Of a stretch of DNA of 64,000 nt, positions 51,498-59,303 are shown in pieces. The stretch spans positions 124,001-188,000 of the forward strand of contig NZ_QOKW01000003.1 in the NCBI RefSeq assembly GCF_008365375.1, in the 5' to 3' direction. Positions within the stretch are counted from its first letter, which is position 1. Each line of letters starts with the position of its first letter. The stretch is from Roseomonas genomospecies 6 (GTDB lineage: Bacteria > Pseudomonadota > Alphaproteobacteria > Azospirillales > Azospirillaceae). The translations under genes were made by a program, and so were the position numbers. The notes below the pieces were generated by a model. The model was given only the letters and a program-made list of their open reading frames with translations, was not told the origin of the DNA and did not search any database.

Positions 51498-52292
51498 TCA
51501 CACGTCCAGATCGACCACCACCGGAACATGGTCCGACGGCTTCGGCTCCCAGCCGCGGGCCTCGCGCAGGATGCGGTGACCCTTCAGCGCGTCCTTCAGC
51601 GGCGGGGTGACCCAGATGTGGTCCAGGCGCCGCCCGCGGTCGGAGGCCGCCCAGTCCTTCGCGCGGTAGCTCCACCAGGTGTAGAGCTTTTCCGTGGGCG
51701 GAACGAAATGGCGCACCGCGTCCACCCAGCCGATGGACGCCTGCATCGCCGTCAGCTTCGCCACCTCCACCGGGGTGTGGGAGACGATCTTCAGAAGCTC
51801 CTTGTGGCTCCAGACGTCGTTCTCCAGCGGCGCGATGTTCAGGTCGCCCACCATCACCATGCGGCGGTCCGGGCTGCGCCGGGTCGTCCACCACTCGGTC
51901 ATTTCGTCCACGAACTGAAGCTTGTGGGCGAACTTGTCGTTCTGTTCCGGGTCCGGAATGTCTCCGCCCGCCGGGATGTAGACGCTGTGCAGCTCGATCC
52001 CGCCCGGCAGTTCGGCGAAGACGTGGCGGCAGTCCTGCTTGCCGCACCAGTGCTGCACGTCGCGCGACGTGAAGGGCAGCTTCGACAGGATGGCGACGCC
52101 GTTGTAGCTCTTCATCCCGTGGATGTGGGCGTGGACGTATCCCTTCTCGGCCAGCGGGGCCATGGGGAAGTCCGCGTCCACGACCTTGGTTTCCTGAAGG
52201 CAGACGACGTCCGGCTGCGCCTCGTCGATCAGGCGCAGCAGCAGGTCCATCCGCATGCGGACGGAGTTGATGTTCCAGGTGGCGATGCGCAT
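51498..52292 (-). CDS. xthA: exodeoxyribonuclease III
   Basis: A 264-residue AP endonuclease/3'-5' exonuclease of base-excision repair. All family motifs are present: IATWNINSVRMR, CLQETKV (catalytic Glu), YNGVAILSK, VYIPAGGD, GDLNIAP (Asp/Asn), WWSYRAKDW and the C-terminal LDHIWVTPPL plus SDHVPVV (catalytic His). Length is typical. The start is at 52292. It precedes nothing in a clear operon; the fumarylacetoacetase-like gene lies 15 bases upstream on the same strand and may be cotranscribed. Confidence 0.95.
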   Translation of the reverse strand: MRIATWNINSVRMRMDLLLRLIDEAQPDVVCLQETKVVDADFPMAPLAEKGYVHAHIHGMKSYNGVAILSKLPFTSRDVQHWCGKQDCRHVFAELPGGIELHSVYIPAGGDIPDPEQNDKFAHKLQFVDEMTEWWTTRRSPDRRMVMVGDLNIAPLENDVWSHKELLKIVSHTPVEVAKLTAMQASIGWVDAVRHFVPPTEKLYTWWSYRAKDWAASDRGRRLDHIWVTPPLKDALKGHRILREARGWEPKPSDHVPVVVDLDV

Positions 52293-52307
52293 CCCGTGCT
52301 TCCGGCC

Positions 52308-52991
52308 TCAGGCGATGGTGACGGCGATGGTGCCGACGCCCTCGACGGCGCCTTCCAGACGGTCCCCGGCCACCACCGGGCCGACGCCCTCCGGCGTGCC
52401 GGTGTAGATCAGGTCGCCCGGCTGAAGCTCCACCAGACCCGACAGGTAGGAGATCGTTTCGGACACGGACCAGATCAGGTCCGACAGGTCGCCCTTCTGG
52501 CGCGGCGCGCCGTTGACCGACAGCGTCACCGCACCCTTGTCGGGATGGCCGATGTCGGCGGCGCGGCGCAGCGTGCCGCAGGGGGCGGACTGGTCGAAGC
52601 CCTTGCCCATGTCCCAGGGCTTGCCTTCCTTCTTGGCCGCGTTTTGCAGGTCGCGGCGGGTCATGTCCAGCCCCACGCCGTAACCGTAGACATGGTCCAG
52701 CGCGCGTTCCACCGGGATGTCGCGCCCGCCGGTGCCGATGGCCACGACCAGCTCGATCTCATGGTGCAGGTTGGCCGTCCGGGGCGGGTAGGGGATGGCG
52801 GTGCCGTCGGCGACGATGGCGTCGGCGGGCTTCATGAAGAAGAAGGGCGGCTCGCGGTCCGGATCGGCGCCCATCTCCCGCGCGTGGGCGGCGTAGTTGC
52901 GGCCGACGCAATAGATGCGGCGGACCGGGAACGGATCGCCGCCGGCGACCGGAACGGTGGGCTGGGGCCACAGGGGGATGGCGTAGGCCAT
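52308..52991 (-). CDS. fumarylacetoacetate hydrolase family protein
   Basis: A 227-residue FAH-fold enzyme. It opens with [16 protein letters not shown] and has [15 protein letters not shown], then the metal-site EIELVV (HHEIE), [25 protein letters not shown] and the final [15 protein letters not shown]. This group includes acylpyruvases, oxaloacetate decarboxylases and related hydrolases; the reaction cannot be narrowed. Start at ATG 52991, with GAAAGGCGC upstream. The 390-base region upstream holds several hairpins and no coding sequence on this strand. Confidence 0.92.
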   Translation of the reverse strand: MAYAIPLWPQPTVPVAGGDPFPVRRIYCVGRNYAAHAREMGADPDREPPFFFMKPADAIVADGTAIPYPPRTANLHHEIELVVAIGTGGRDIPVERALDHVYGYGVGLDMTRRDLQNAAKKEGKPWDMGKGFDQSAPCGTLRRAADIGHPDKGAVTLSVNGAPRQKGDLSDLIWSVSETISYLSGLVELQPGDLIYTGTPEGVGPVVAGDRLEGAVEGVGTIAVTIA

Positions 52992-53053
52992 GGCGCGCCT
53001 TTCTTTCGGATGGGGTGCGGTTCGGGCAACCACCCTACCGGAAAGAGCACCGG

Positions 53054-53155
53054 AAAAAAGCCCCAGCCGTTGGGCCGGGGCTCTTGCGCGGTGACGCCCG
53101 GTCTGGGGGGGACCGGGCGTCGGAAGCTCCGTTGTTGGAGCCCGCCTGCGGCAGG
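53054..53155 (-). ncRNA. possible structured RNA (leader or small RNA) ending in a terminator
   Basis: Four hairpins in about 100 bases: CCTGC/GCAGG (53145-53155), GCTCC/GGAGC (53126-53141), a perfect 10-bp stem GACGCCCGGT/ACCGGGCGTC (53093-53121), and AGCCCC-AGCC/GGCC-GGGGCT (53059-53082). On the minus strand the last is followed by TTTTTT (53054-53059), a proper intrinsic terminator. It lies 63 bases upstream of the fumarylacetoacetase-like start, so it could be an attenuating leader or an independent small RNA. No known RNA family is recognised. Confidence 0.4.
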
Positions 53156-53363
53156 GGAATGAACCGTCGGCGGGCAACCGCGCCGGCATGCCTGGTTCCG
53201 GGGGGTCCGGTGTGTCAGGAGCGCGATCACTTCGTAGGGCTAGAGGTGGAGCCGCTTTCAGGCGCAACCAATGCACAACAGGAATGTCTGCTATGCATAT
53301 GATGCGGATTGTGTGGTTCTTGCTGACAAATTCGGCACCTGCCTGCATTTTACACGACCAATA

Positions 53364-53371
53364 GACTAGTC
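53364..53371. promoter_or_regulatory. palindrome GACTAGTC next to a MarR start codon
   Basis: An 8-bp perfect palindrome nine bases before the ATG of the MarR-family gene, in an AT-rich patch. The position suits an autoregulatory operator that would block translation initiation or transcription start. No ribosome-binding site is visible there. Confidence 0.35.
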
Positions 53372-53379
53372 AATAAACG

Positions 53380-53886
53380 ATGGCTTTCACGTTGACCGAC
53401 ATCGACCGTCCCACCCCTGCGGACCGGCGCACCCGCCAGCGTCCCAGCAAGTCCGGCAAGATGGCTCTCGGCCCTCTGCCGGAGCTGGTCGGCTACAATC
53501 TGCGCAAGGCGCAGGTGGCCGTTTTCCAGAGCTTCCAGAACGCCGTGGCGCCCCACGACATGACGCCGGGCCAGTTCGGCGTGCTGATCATGATCAAGGA
53601 GAACGAGGGCCTGTCGCAGTCCGATCTGGGCTCGGCGGTGGGCATCGACCGTTCGACCATGGTCGCGGTCATCGACCGGCTCGAGTCGCGCGGTCTGGTC
53701 ATCCGGGCGCCCTCGCCCAACGACCGCCGCTCCTACGCGCTCCGTCTGTCCCCGGAAGGCGAAAAGCTGCTGGACGAGCTGATCCCGCGCATCCAGGCCC
53801 ATGACAAGGCCATGGTGAAGGATCTCTCGCCGGAGGAGCAGGCGCAGCTCATCGACTTCCTGCGCCGCGTCTCGCGGGCCGGCTGA
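53380..53886 (+). CDS. MarR family transcriptional regulator
   Basis: A 168-residue winged-helix regulator. After a basic N-terminal extension of about 35 residues comes the MarR core: FGVLIMIKENEGLSQSDLG, then AVGIDRSTMVAVIDRLESRGL and the wing APSPNDRRSYALRLSPEG (quoted in part), ending in a dimerisation helix. The ATG at 53380 lacks a ribosome-binding site; an alternative at 53461 also lacks one. A small palindrome lies just before the start. The neighbouring FAH gene and the polyamine genes are possible targets, without direct evidence. Confidence 0.9.
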   Translation: MAFTLTDIDRPTPADRRTRQRPSKSGKMALGPLPELVGYNLRKAQVAVFQSFQNAVAPHDMTPGQFGVLIMIKENEGLSQSDLGSAVGIDRSTMVAVIDRLESRGLVIRAPSPNDRRSYALRLSPEGEKLLDELIPRIQAHDKAMVKDLSPEEQAQLIDFLRRVSRAG

Positions 53887-53963
53887 CGGCAGGAGCGTGC
53901 CCAATCCACGGGCACGCGGCATCCGCCGATTGTTGACTTGTTCTATTGTCCTGAAGCCATCCT

Positions 53964-54725
53964 TCAGGAAAGGCGCCGCCGCGCCCGCTCGGCGGCGGCG
54001 CTTCCGAAGGCGCGCAGGATCGCCGCCGACAGCGGGTTCTCCCAGAACCGCCACTCCGGGTGCCACTGCACGGCCAGCGCGAAGGCCGGCGCCCCCGCCA
54101 CCCGGACCGCCTCGACCAGCCCATCCTCCGCCACCGCCTCCACGGCCAGCCCGTCGGCCAGCCGGTCGATCCCCTGCCCGTGCAGGGAGTTGACGGTCAC
54201 CGACGCCGCCCCGCCGGCCAGCCTCTCCAGCACGCCGCCGGGCGTCAGCCGGACGCCGTGGGCCGGCCCGTACTGCACGGCCAGCGGCGCCTCCTTGTCC
54301 TCGCGGTGGTTGGCGTAGCCCGGCAGCTCGTGCACCCGCTGGTGCAGCGTGCCGCCCAGCGCCACGTTCAGCTCCTGGAAGCCGCGGCAGATGCCCAGCA
54401 GAGGCACGCCCATCTCCAGCGCCGCGCGGATCAGCGGCAGGGTGGTGTCGTCGCGCTCCGGGTCGTGCAGGGTCCCCGGCTCGCTGGGCGACCCGCCGTA
54501 GCGGTGCGGCTCCACGTTCGACGGGCTTCCGGTGACCAGCAGCCCGTCGAGCTGCCCGGCCACGTCCTCCATGTCCAGCGCCGTCCCCAGCGCCGGGATC
54601 AGCAGCGGCATGCCGCCGGCCCCGTCCGACACCGCGCGCACATACTTGTCGCCCGCAACGTGGAAGGGGTGTTCGCCCATCATGCGGGTGCAGGCGGGAA
54701 CGCCGATCAGCGGTTTGCGAACCAT
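53964..54725 (-). CDS. gamma-glutamyl-gamma-aminobutyrate hydrolase family (PuuD-like) class I glutamine amidotransferase
   Basis: A 253-residue peptidase C26 protein. It begins KPLIGVPACTRMMGEHPFH, has the nucleophile C113 in LLGICRGFQELNVALGG and the His/Glu pair of the triad in VQWHPEW (H222, E224), with the family's TVNSLHGQGI. PuuD releases GABA from gamma-glutamyl-GABA in putrescine breakdown. It sits divergent to speD-speE, making a polyamine block, although catabolism and synthesis seldom share a locus. ATG at 54725 with GGGAGT upstream. Confidence 0.9.
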   Translation of the reverse strand: MVRKPLIGVPACTRMMGEHPFHVAGDKYVRAVSDGAGGMPLLIPALGTALDMEDVAGQLDGLLVTGSPSNVEPHRYGGSPSEPGTLHDPERDDTTLPLIRAALEMGVPLLGICRGFQELNVALGGTLHQRVHELPGYANHREDKEAPLAVQYGPAHGVRLTPGGVLERLAGGAASVTVNSLHGQGIDRLADGLAVEAVAEDGLVEAVRVAGAPAFALAVQWHPEWRFWENPLSAAILRAFGSAAAERARRRLS

Positions 54726-54943
54726 GGTGACTCCCGAAGACGGCACCGCCGGCCCGGCCCGGACGGTGGTGAGGGACCGATTATGCGCCGCCGCGGCGCG
54801 CGGCACCAGAGGGGTGCGGCGAAGCACAGGGCGGGTGGCGGGGAAGAATTTTGAAGAATTCTGTTGATTCGTATACCAATTTGTCCCATATGGCGCCCTT
54901 CTCCGCGACACTTGCGCGGAACATCTGCTGATGGGGGAGAACG

Positions 54944-55453
54944 ATGGCGAAGACCGCTTCTCTCTTCCAATTGGGGATGCACTTGGGAAGCGATCCAAGG
55001 AAAGCCCAAACGGAAGGCCAAACCTCCGACCGGACCAACATCACCACTGGTCCTTGGAAGGAATCCCAAGACGACCGGAAGGACCATTTCATCGTCCGCG
55101 ATGGCAAGGTCTGCGCCGGCACGCACCTGATCGTCGATCTGTGGGGTGCGCAGCGCCTGGACGAGCTGGACCATGTCCGCTCCACCCTGATCGAGTCGGT
55201 CGAGGTGGCGGGGGCGACGCTCCTGCACATCCACCTGCATCATTTCACGCCGAACGGCGGCATCTCCGGCGTGGCGGTGCTGGCCGAGTCGCACATCAGC
55301 ATCCACACCTGGCCGGAACGCGGTTACGCCGCGCTCGACATCTTCATGTGCGGCGACGCCCAGCCCATGAAGGCCATTCCGGTGCTGGAGCGCGCCTTCA
55401 AGCCGACCGGCGTGAAGTGCGACGAGCTGCTGCGCGGCGAAACCGAATCATGA
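54944..55453 (+). CDS. speD: S-adenosylmethionine decarboxylase proenzyme
   Basis: A 169-residue proenzyme that self-cleaves to a pyruvoyl enzyme making the aminopropyl donor for spermidine. The cleavage site is E115-S116 in LAESHISIHTWPE, and C136 lies in DIFMCGDAQP; these mark the prokaryotic class 1B form. The catalytic core begins near residue 56, so there is an N-terminal extension of about 50 residues compared with typical 120-130-residue enzymes; it is polar and unrecognised. GGGGGAG precedes the ATG at 54944. Overlaps speE by four bases (ATGA). Confidence 0.95.
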   Translation: MAKTASLFQLGMHLGSDPRKAQTEGQTSDRTNITTGPWKESQDDRKDHFIVRDGKVCAGTHLIVDLWGAQRLDELDHVRSTLIESVEVAGATLLHIHLHHFTPNGGISGVAVLAESHISIHTWPERGYAALDIFMCGDAQPMKAIPVLERAFKPTGVKCDELLRGETES

Positions 55454-56328
55454 GCGGCGACTCCACCGAAGGCTGGTACGACGAGACGCTGTATCCGGAC
55501 GTGGCCCAGCGCCTGCGCATGGGCCGCGTCCTGCACCGCGACCGCACCGGCCTCCAGGATCTGGTGATCTTCGAAAACCCGGTCCTGGGTCGCGTGATGG
55601 CGCTGGACGGCGTCATCCAGACCACCGAGGGCGACGAGTTCGTTTATCACGAGATGCTGACCCATGTGCCGATCCTGGCGCATGGGCGCGTCCGCCGCGT
55701 GCTGATCGTGGGCGGCGGCGACGGCGGCATGCTGCGCCGCTGCCTGGAGCACAAGGCGGTGGAGCGGGTGACGATGGTGGAGATCGACCGGACCGTCGTG
55801 GACCTGTCCATCGCCCACCTGCCCTCCATCAGCGCCGGGGCCTTCGACGATCCGCGCACCGATCTGGTGATCGCCGACGGCTGCGCCTTCGTCAAGAATG
55901 AGGCCGTGAAGGAGACGGCGGAGCGGTTCGACGTCATCATCGTCGATTCCACCGACCCCCACGGGCCGGGCGCCGTCCTGTTCACGGAGGAGTTCTACGC
56001 CGACTGCAAGGCCCGGCTGACTCCCGGCGGCGTGCTGCTCACCCAGAACGGCGTTCCCTTCCTCCAGCCGGGCGAGTTGAAGGACAGCCACCGGCGGCTG
56101 GGGCGGCTGTTCAGGGACGCCGGCTTCTTCGTGGCGCCGGTCCCCAGCTATTACGGCGGCTTCATGGCCTTCGGCTGGGCGACCGACGACGAGGCGCTGC
56201 GCCGCCAGACGGCGGAGGCGATCCGTCCGCGATTCGCGGCGGCGGGGCTGACCACCCGCTACTACACGCCCGACATCCACGCCGCCAGCTTCGCCCTGCC
56301 GGCCTTCATGCTGGACGCGCTGGCATAA
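55450..56328 (+). CDS. speE: spermidine synthase
   Basis: A 292-residue aminopropyltransferase. It has the N-terminal beta domain (QDLVIFENPVLGRVMALDGVIQTTEGDEF, quoted in part), the decarboxylated-SAM motif VLIVGGGDGGMLRRCL, VEIDRTVVDLS, DGCAFVKN and the catalytic DVIIVDSTDPHGPG, and PSYYGGFMAFGWA near the end. Together with speD it makes spermidine from putrescine. The start overlaps the speD stop in ATGA, so they are coupled. Convergent with the secreted hydrolase gene 18 bases on. Confidence 0.96.
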   Translation: MSGDSTEGWYDETLYPDVAQRLRMGRVLHRDRTGLQDLVIFENPVLGRVMALDGVIQTTEGDEFVYHEMLTHVPILAHGRVRRVLIVGGGDGGMLRRCLEHKAVERVTMVEIDRTVVDLSIAHLPSISAGAFDDPRTDLVIADGCAFVKNEAVKETAERFDVIIVDSTDPHGPGAVLFTEEFYADCKARLTPGGVLLTQNGVPFLQPGELKDSHRRLGRLFRDAGFFVAPVPSYYGGFMAFGWATDDEALRRQTAEAIRPRFAAAGLTTRYYTPDIHAASFALPAFMLDALA

Positions 56329-56346
56329 CGCCGTTCATGGCGCGCT

Positions 56347-57852
56347 TCATGGCGCCGCGAACCCCGGCGGCTTCGCCGCCGCCGGGCAGGCGTTGGCCGG
56401 AAGAGTCTCCGATTCCACGAACTGGGTGGCGGCGGCGACGGCGCAGTCGTCGGACGCCGTGACCAGATGGCCGGCGCTGCGGAAGACCAGATGCCGGCTT
56501 TTCGGCAGGGTCGCCGCGGCGCGCTCCGCCCATTCCGGAGGGGTCAGCGGGTCGTAGGCGCCGGAAAGCAGCAGCACCGGCACCGGGCTGGCCACCGGAA
56601 GCCGCTCGAACGGCTCCTGCGCGGCGGCGGGCCATTGGGCGCAGACGCGCCGCCCCGGGTCGTCGGCGGTGACGGCGCCGTAGGGGGCGAAGCGGCGCGC
56701 GTTGTCGGCCAGCCGCAGCGGATCGGCGGGGTTCACCGTCTCGCGGCATTCGATGGAGAAGGCCATGCCTTCCGCCGAGTCGGGATCGCCCAGCCAGGGA
56801 GCGGGCACCCAGTCGGACAGGCGGTCATAGCGCCCGCCCCACGCCCGCTCGATCAGGGCGGGAATGCGGGGCACGCTCTCTCCCTCCGCCATGGCTTCCA
56901 GAAGGGCCGACAGGGCGGCGGCGCTGTCCAGCCTGATCCAGCGGGGAATTCCCGGATCGCCGGCGGGAACGTCCACCGGAGCCTTGCCCAGCCGCTCCAC
57001 CAGTTCCAGGAGATGGCGTTCCAGGTCCGGATGGGCGGCGCGGCAGGCGCGGTTGGCCGCGCAGTCGTCGAACAGGCGCCGGAAGGCCCGATGGACCAGC
57101 CACGGAGCCTCCTCCGTCGCGTTCACGTCGGGCGGGTAGATGGAATCCATCACCGCCGTGCGCACCCGCCCGCCGTGGCGCCTCAGGATCTCCAGCGCCA
57201 CCCGCGTGCCGTAGGACACGGCGAACAGGTTGACCCGCTGCGCCCCCAGCGCCGCGGCGACGTCCATGGCGTCGTCGGCGGCGGTGGGCGTGGTGAACAT
57301 GGCGCCGTCCAGCCCGTTGGCGGTGAAGCGGTCGCGGCAGGCGGCGAGGGCCGTGCGCTCCAGAGCGGCGCGGCGGTCGCGCGACACCGGGCGGGGGCGG
57401 GGCGAGGCGCCCAGCACGTCCAGTTCCGGGCAATCGGTGTCCGGTTCCGCCCGTCCGGCCCCGCGCGGGTCGAACAGGACCACGTTGCGCGTCCGGCGGA
57501 ATCCCGCGGTCAGGGACCACCAGACCTCCATCCGCTCCTCCACCGCCTCGCCGCTGCCGAAGGGGGAGGCGCCGGGGCCGCCCTCCAGGAACAGCACCGG
57601 ATCGGGGGAGGGCTGCTTGGCGGTGGACAGCAGCACGACAACCGGCAGGCGGAAAGCCCGCGTCGCGGGACGGTCGCGCCGGTCGGGCACGCCGACGGTG
57701 CCGCACAGCGCGGCCTCGCCCTCCGGCACGGAGAACCAGCAGGGCCCGGGCACGAAGCGGGGGTCCGCCTGCGCCGGCGGCGGGGCAAGCGTCACCGCCA
57801 GCAGGGCGGCGGCAAGGGTCCCCAACCACCGATGATGGGCGCGTCTCGTCAC
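56347..57852 (-). CDS. secreted alpha/beta hydrolase (TAP/proline-iminopeptidase-like)
   Basis: A 501-residue hydrolase with a signal peptide (LGTLAAALLAVTLAPPPAQA, about 10-29). It has the oxyanion motif LEGGPGASP (about 89-97), DPRGAGRAEPD, the nucleophile S213 in FAVSYGTRVAL, a lid region, and the C-terminal TAP-like motif LLLSGAYDPLTPPEWAE and SAGHLVT supplying Asp and His. Relatives are periplasmic or extracellular peptidases of the Streptomyces tripeptidyl-aminopeptidase type. Start at ATG 57852. It stands alone on its strand. Confidence 0.88.
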   Translation of the reverse strand: MTRRAHHRWLGTLAAALLAVTLAPPPAQADPRFVPGPCWFSVPEGEAALCGTVGVPDRRDRPATRAFRLPVVVLLSTAKQPSPDPVLFLEGGPGASPFGSGEAVEERMEVWWSLTAGFRRTRNVVLFDPRGAGRAEPDTDCPELDVLGASPRPRPVSRDRRAALERTALAACRDRFTANGLDGAMFTTPTAADDAMDVAAALGAQRVNLFAVSYGTRVALEILRRHGGRVRTAVMDSIYPPDVNATEEAPWLVHRAFRRLFDDCAANRACRAAHPDLERHLLELVERLGKAPVDVPAGDPGIPRWIRLDSAAALSALLEAMAEGESVPRIPALIERAWGGRYDRLSDWVPAPWLGDPDSAEGMAFSIECRETVNPADPLRLADNARRFAPYGAVTADDPGRRVCAQWPAAAQEPFERLPVASPVPVLLLSGAYDPLTPPEWAERAAATLPKSRHLVFRSAGHLVTASDDCAVAAATQFVESETLPANACPAAAKPPGFAAP

Positions 57853-58118
57853 GCGGGTCGATCGTCCTCAGCAGTGAACGGGAGGGCGGAGATCGGACCG
57901 ACGATGGCCCTCGCCCCGGCCCCACCACTTTCGATGCTTTCTCTTTGACCCAGCGGGGCGGGCTTGTCCAGGACAAGACGGCCGGCGGGGGGAGCGCGCG
58001 GGCGAGCAGGGCCATGGAACAGGCGGGCGTGGAGAGGGGACCCCGCCCGGTTAACCGGATCTAGACGTCTGGCGGCGATGATCGCCCGCGGAATATCCTG
58101 CCGAGGAGAGGTCATGCC

Positions 58119-59303
58119 ATGACGAAGCGGCCCAGGTCCCTTGGAAGCACCCTCCGTCTGGGGCTTCTTGGACTGTGCATCGCCCCCAGCGTCGTCATCG
58201 GCCTCTACGCGAGCGGCAAGGTCGGAGAGCATGTCCGCGCGAAGGCCGGCGAGAACCTGCTGGACGCCAGCGCCCAGATCGCCGGCATGCTCGATCTGGG
58301 TATGCACGAACGTTGGCGCGACATGACGCTGGTCGCGTCGATGATCAACGCGCAGGGCTCGCTGGACCGGACGGACGACCTGCGCGACCAGCTCGAAACC
58401 CTGAAGCGGAACGTGCCCATCTACGCATGGATCGGCGCGGCGGAAACCGGCGGCCGGGTGGTGGCAAGCTCGCAGCGGCTGCTCGAAGGCGCCGACGTGT
58501 CCGCCCGCCCCTGGTTCCGCGCCGGCACCCAGGCGCCCTTCGCCGGGGACCTGCACGAAGCGCTTCTGCTGGCCCAGAAGCTGCCGCCGGGTCCGAACGG
58601 CGAGCCGTTGCGTTTCGTCGACATCGCGATGCCGCTGGTGCGCAAGGACGGGGTGCCGCTCGGCGTCCTGGGCGCCCATCTCAGTTGGGCCTGGGCCAGC
58701 GAGGTCGCCGCGTCGGTCCTGGAGCGCAGCGGCGGCGGCAAGCCGGAGATGGACGCCTTCGTGCTGAGCCGCGAAGGCGTGGTGCTGATGGGCCCCAAGG
58801 ACCTGCAGGGCCGGAAGCTCGAACTCGCCAGCGTGCGTGCCGGCCTGCAGGGCGTCACGAAGACCAGCCTGGACGTCTGGCCGGACGGAAGGACCTATTT
58901 CACCGCGGTGACCCCGACGCGCGGAGAAGGCGATTACCGCGGCCTCGGCTGGGTGGTTCTGATGCGCCGCGACGCCGATGCCGCCCTGGCCGACGTTTCG
59001 GCGCTCCAGCACGGAATCCTGTTCGCGAGCCTCGCCATGGCCGTCGGCACCCTGCTGGCCGGCTGGGTGTGGGCCGGGCGCCTGTCACGCCCGCTGCAGG
59101 CGCTGGCCGAGGCCGCGCGCCGCCTCAGCCAGGGCGACCGCGCCACACCGGTGCCGCCCACGCGGGCCTTCGCCGAGGCGACCAGCCTGTCGGCCAGCCT
59201 CGTCCAGATCTCGCTGGCGCTCGATGCCCGCGGGCCGCGCACGCCGCCCGGCGGTGCTGCGGCGAAGCCGGTCAGCGCGTCGCGCGAGCCCGCAGCCCCG
59301 TGA
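58119..59303 (+). CDS. Cache-HAMP membrane sensor without output domain
   Basis: A 394-residue protein: membrane helix (about 12-30), periplasmic Cache-type sensor, second helix (about 300-320), HAMP domain (about 322-375), then a short disordered tail. No kinase, GGDEF, EAL or methyl-accepting region follows. The sensor matches that of the diguanylate cyclase at 17450-19135 (shared VDI-x-PLVR/TPVR, LSW-W, VLLGP/VLMGP and YRGLGW segments), so it looks like that architecture minus its output. Its 3' end overlaps the convergent glucan-synthase gene by 32 bases. GAGGAGAGG lies before the ATG at 58119. Confidence 0.87.
   Translation: MTKRPRSLGSTLRLGLLGLCIAPSVVIGLYASGKVGEHVRAKAGENLLDASAQIAGMLDLGMHERWRDMTLVASMINAQGSLDRTDDLRDQLETLKRNVPIYAWIGAAETGGRVVASSQRLLEGADVSARPWFRAGTQAPFAGDLHEALLLAQKLPPGPNGEPLRFVDIAMPLVRKDGVPLGVLGAHLSWAWASEVAASVLERSGGGKPEMDAFVLSREGVVLMGPKDLQGRKLELASVRAGLQGVTKTSLDVWPDGRTYFTAVTPTRGEGDYRGLGWVVLMRRDADAALADVSALQHGILFASLAMAVGTLLAGWVWAGRLSRPLQALAEAARRLSQGDRATPVPPTRAFAEATSLSASLVQISLALDARGPRTPPGGAAAKPVSASREPAAP

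Noticed and set aside
54870..54943. Riboswitch before speD
   Set aside because: Only one short hairpin (TCCGCG/CGCGGA) is visible, with no resemblance to known SAM or polyamine-linked RNA motifs.
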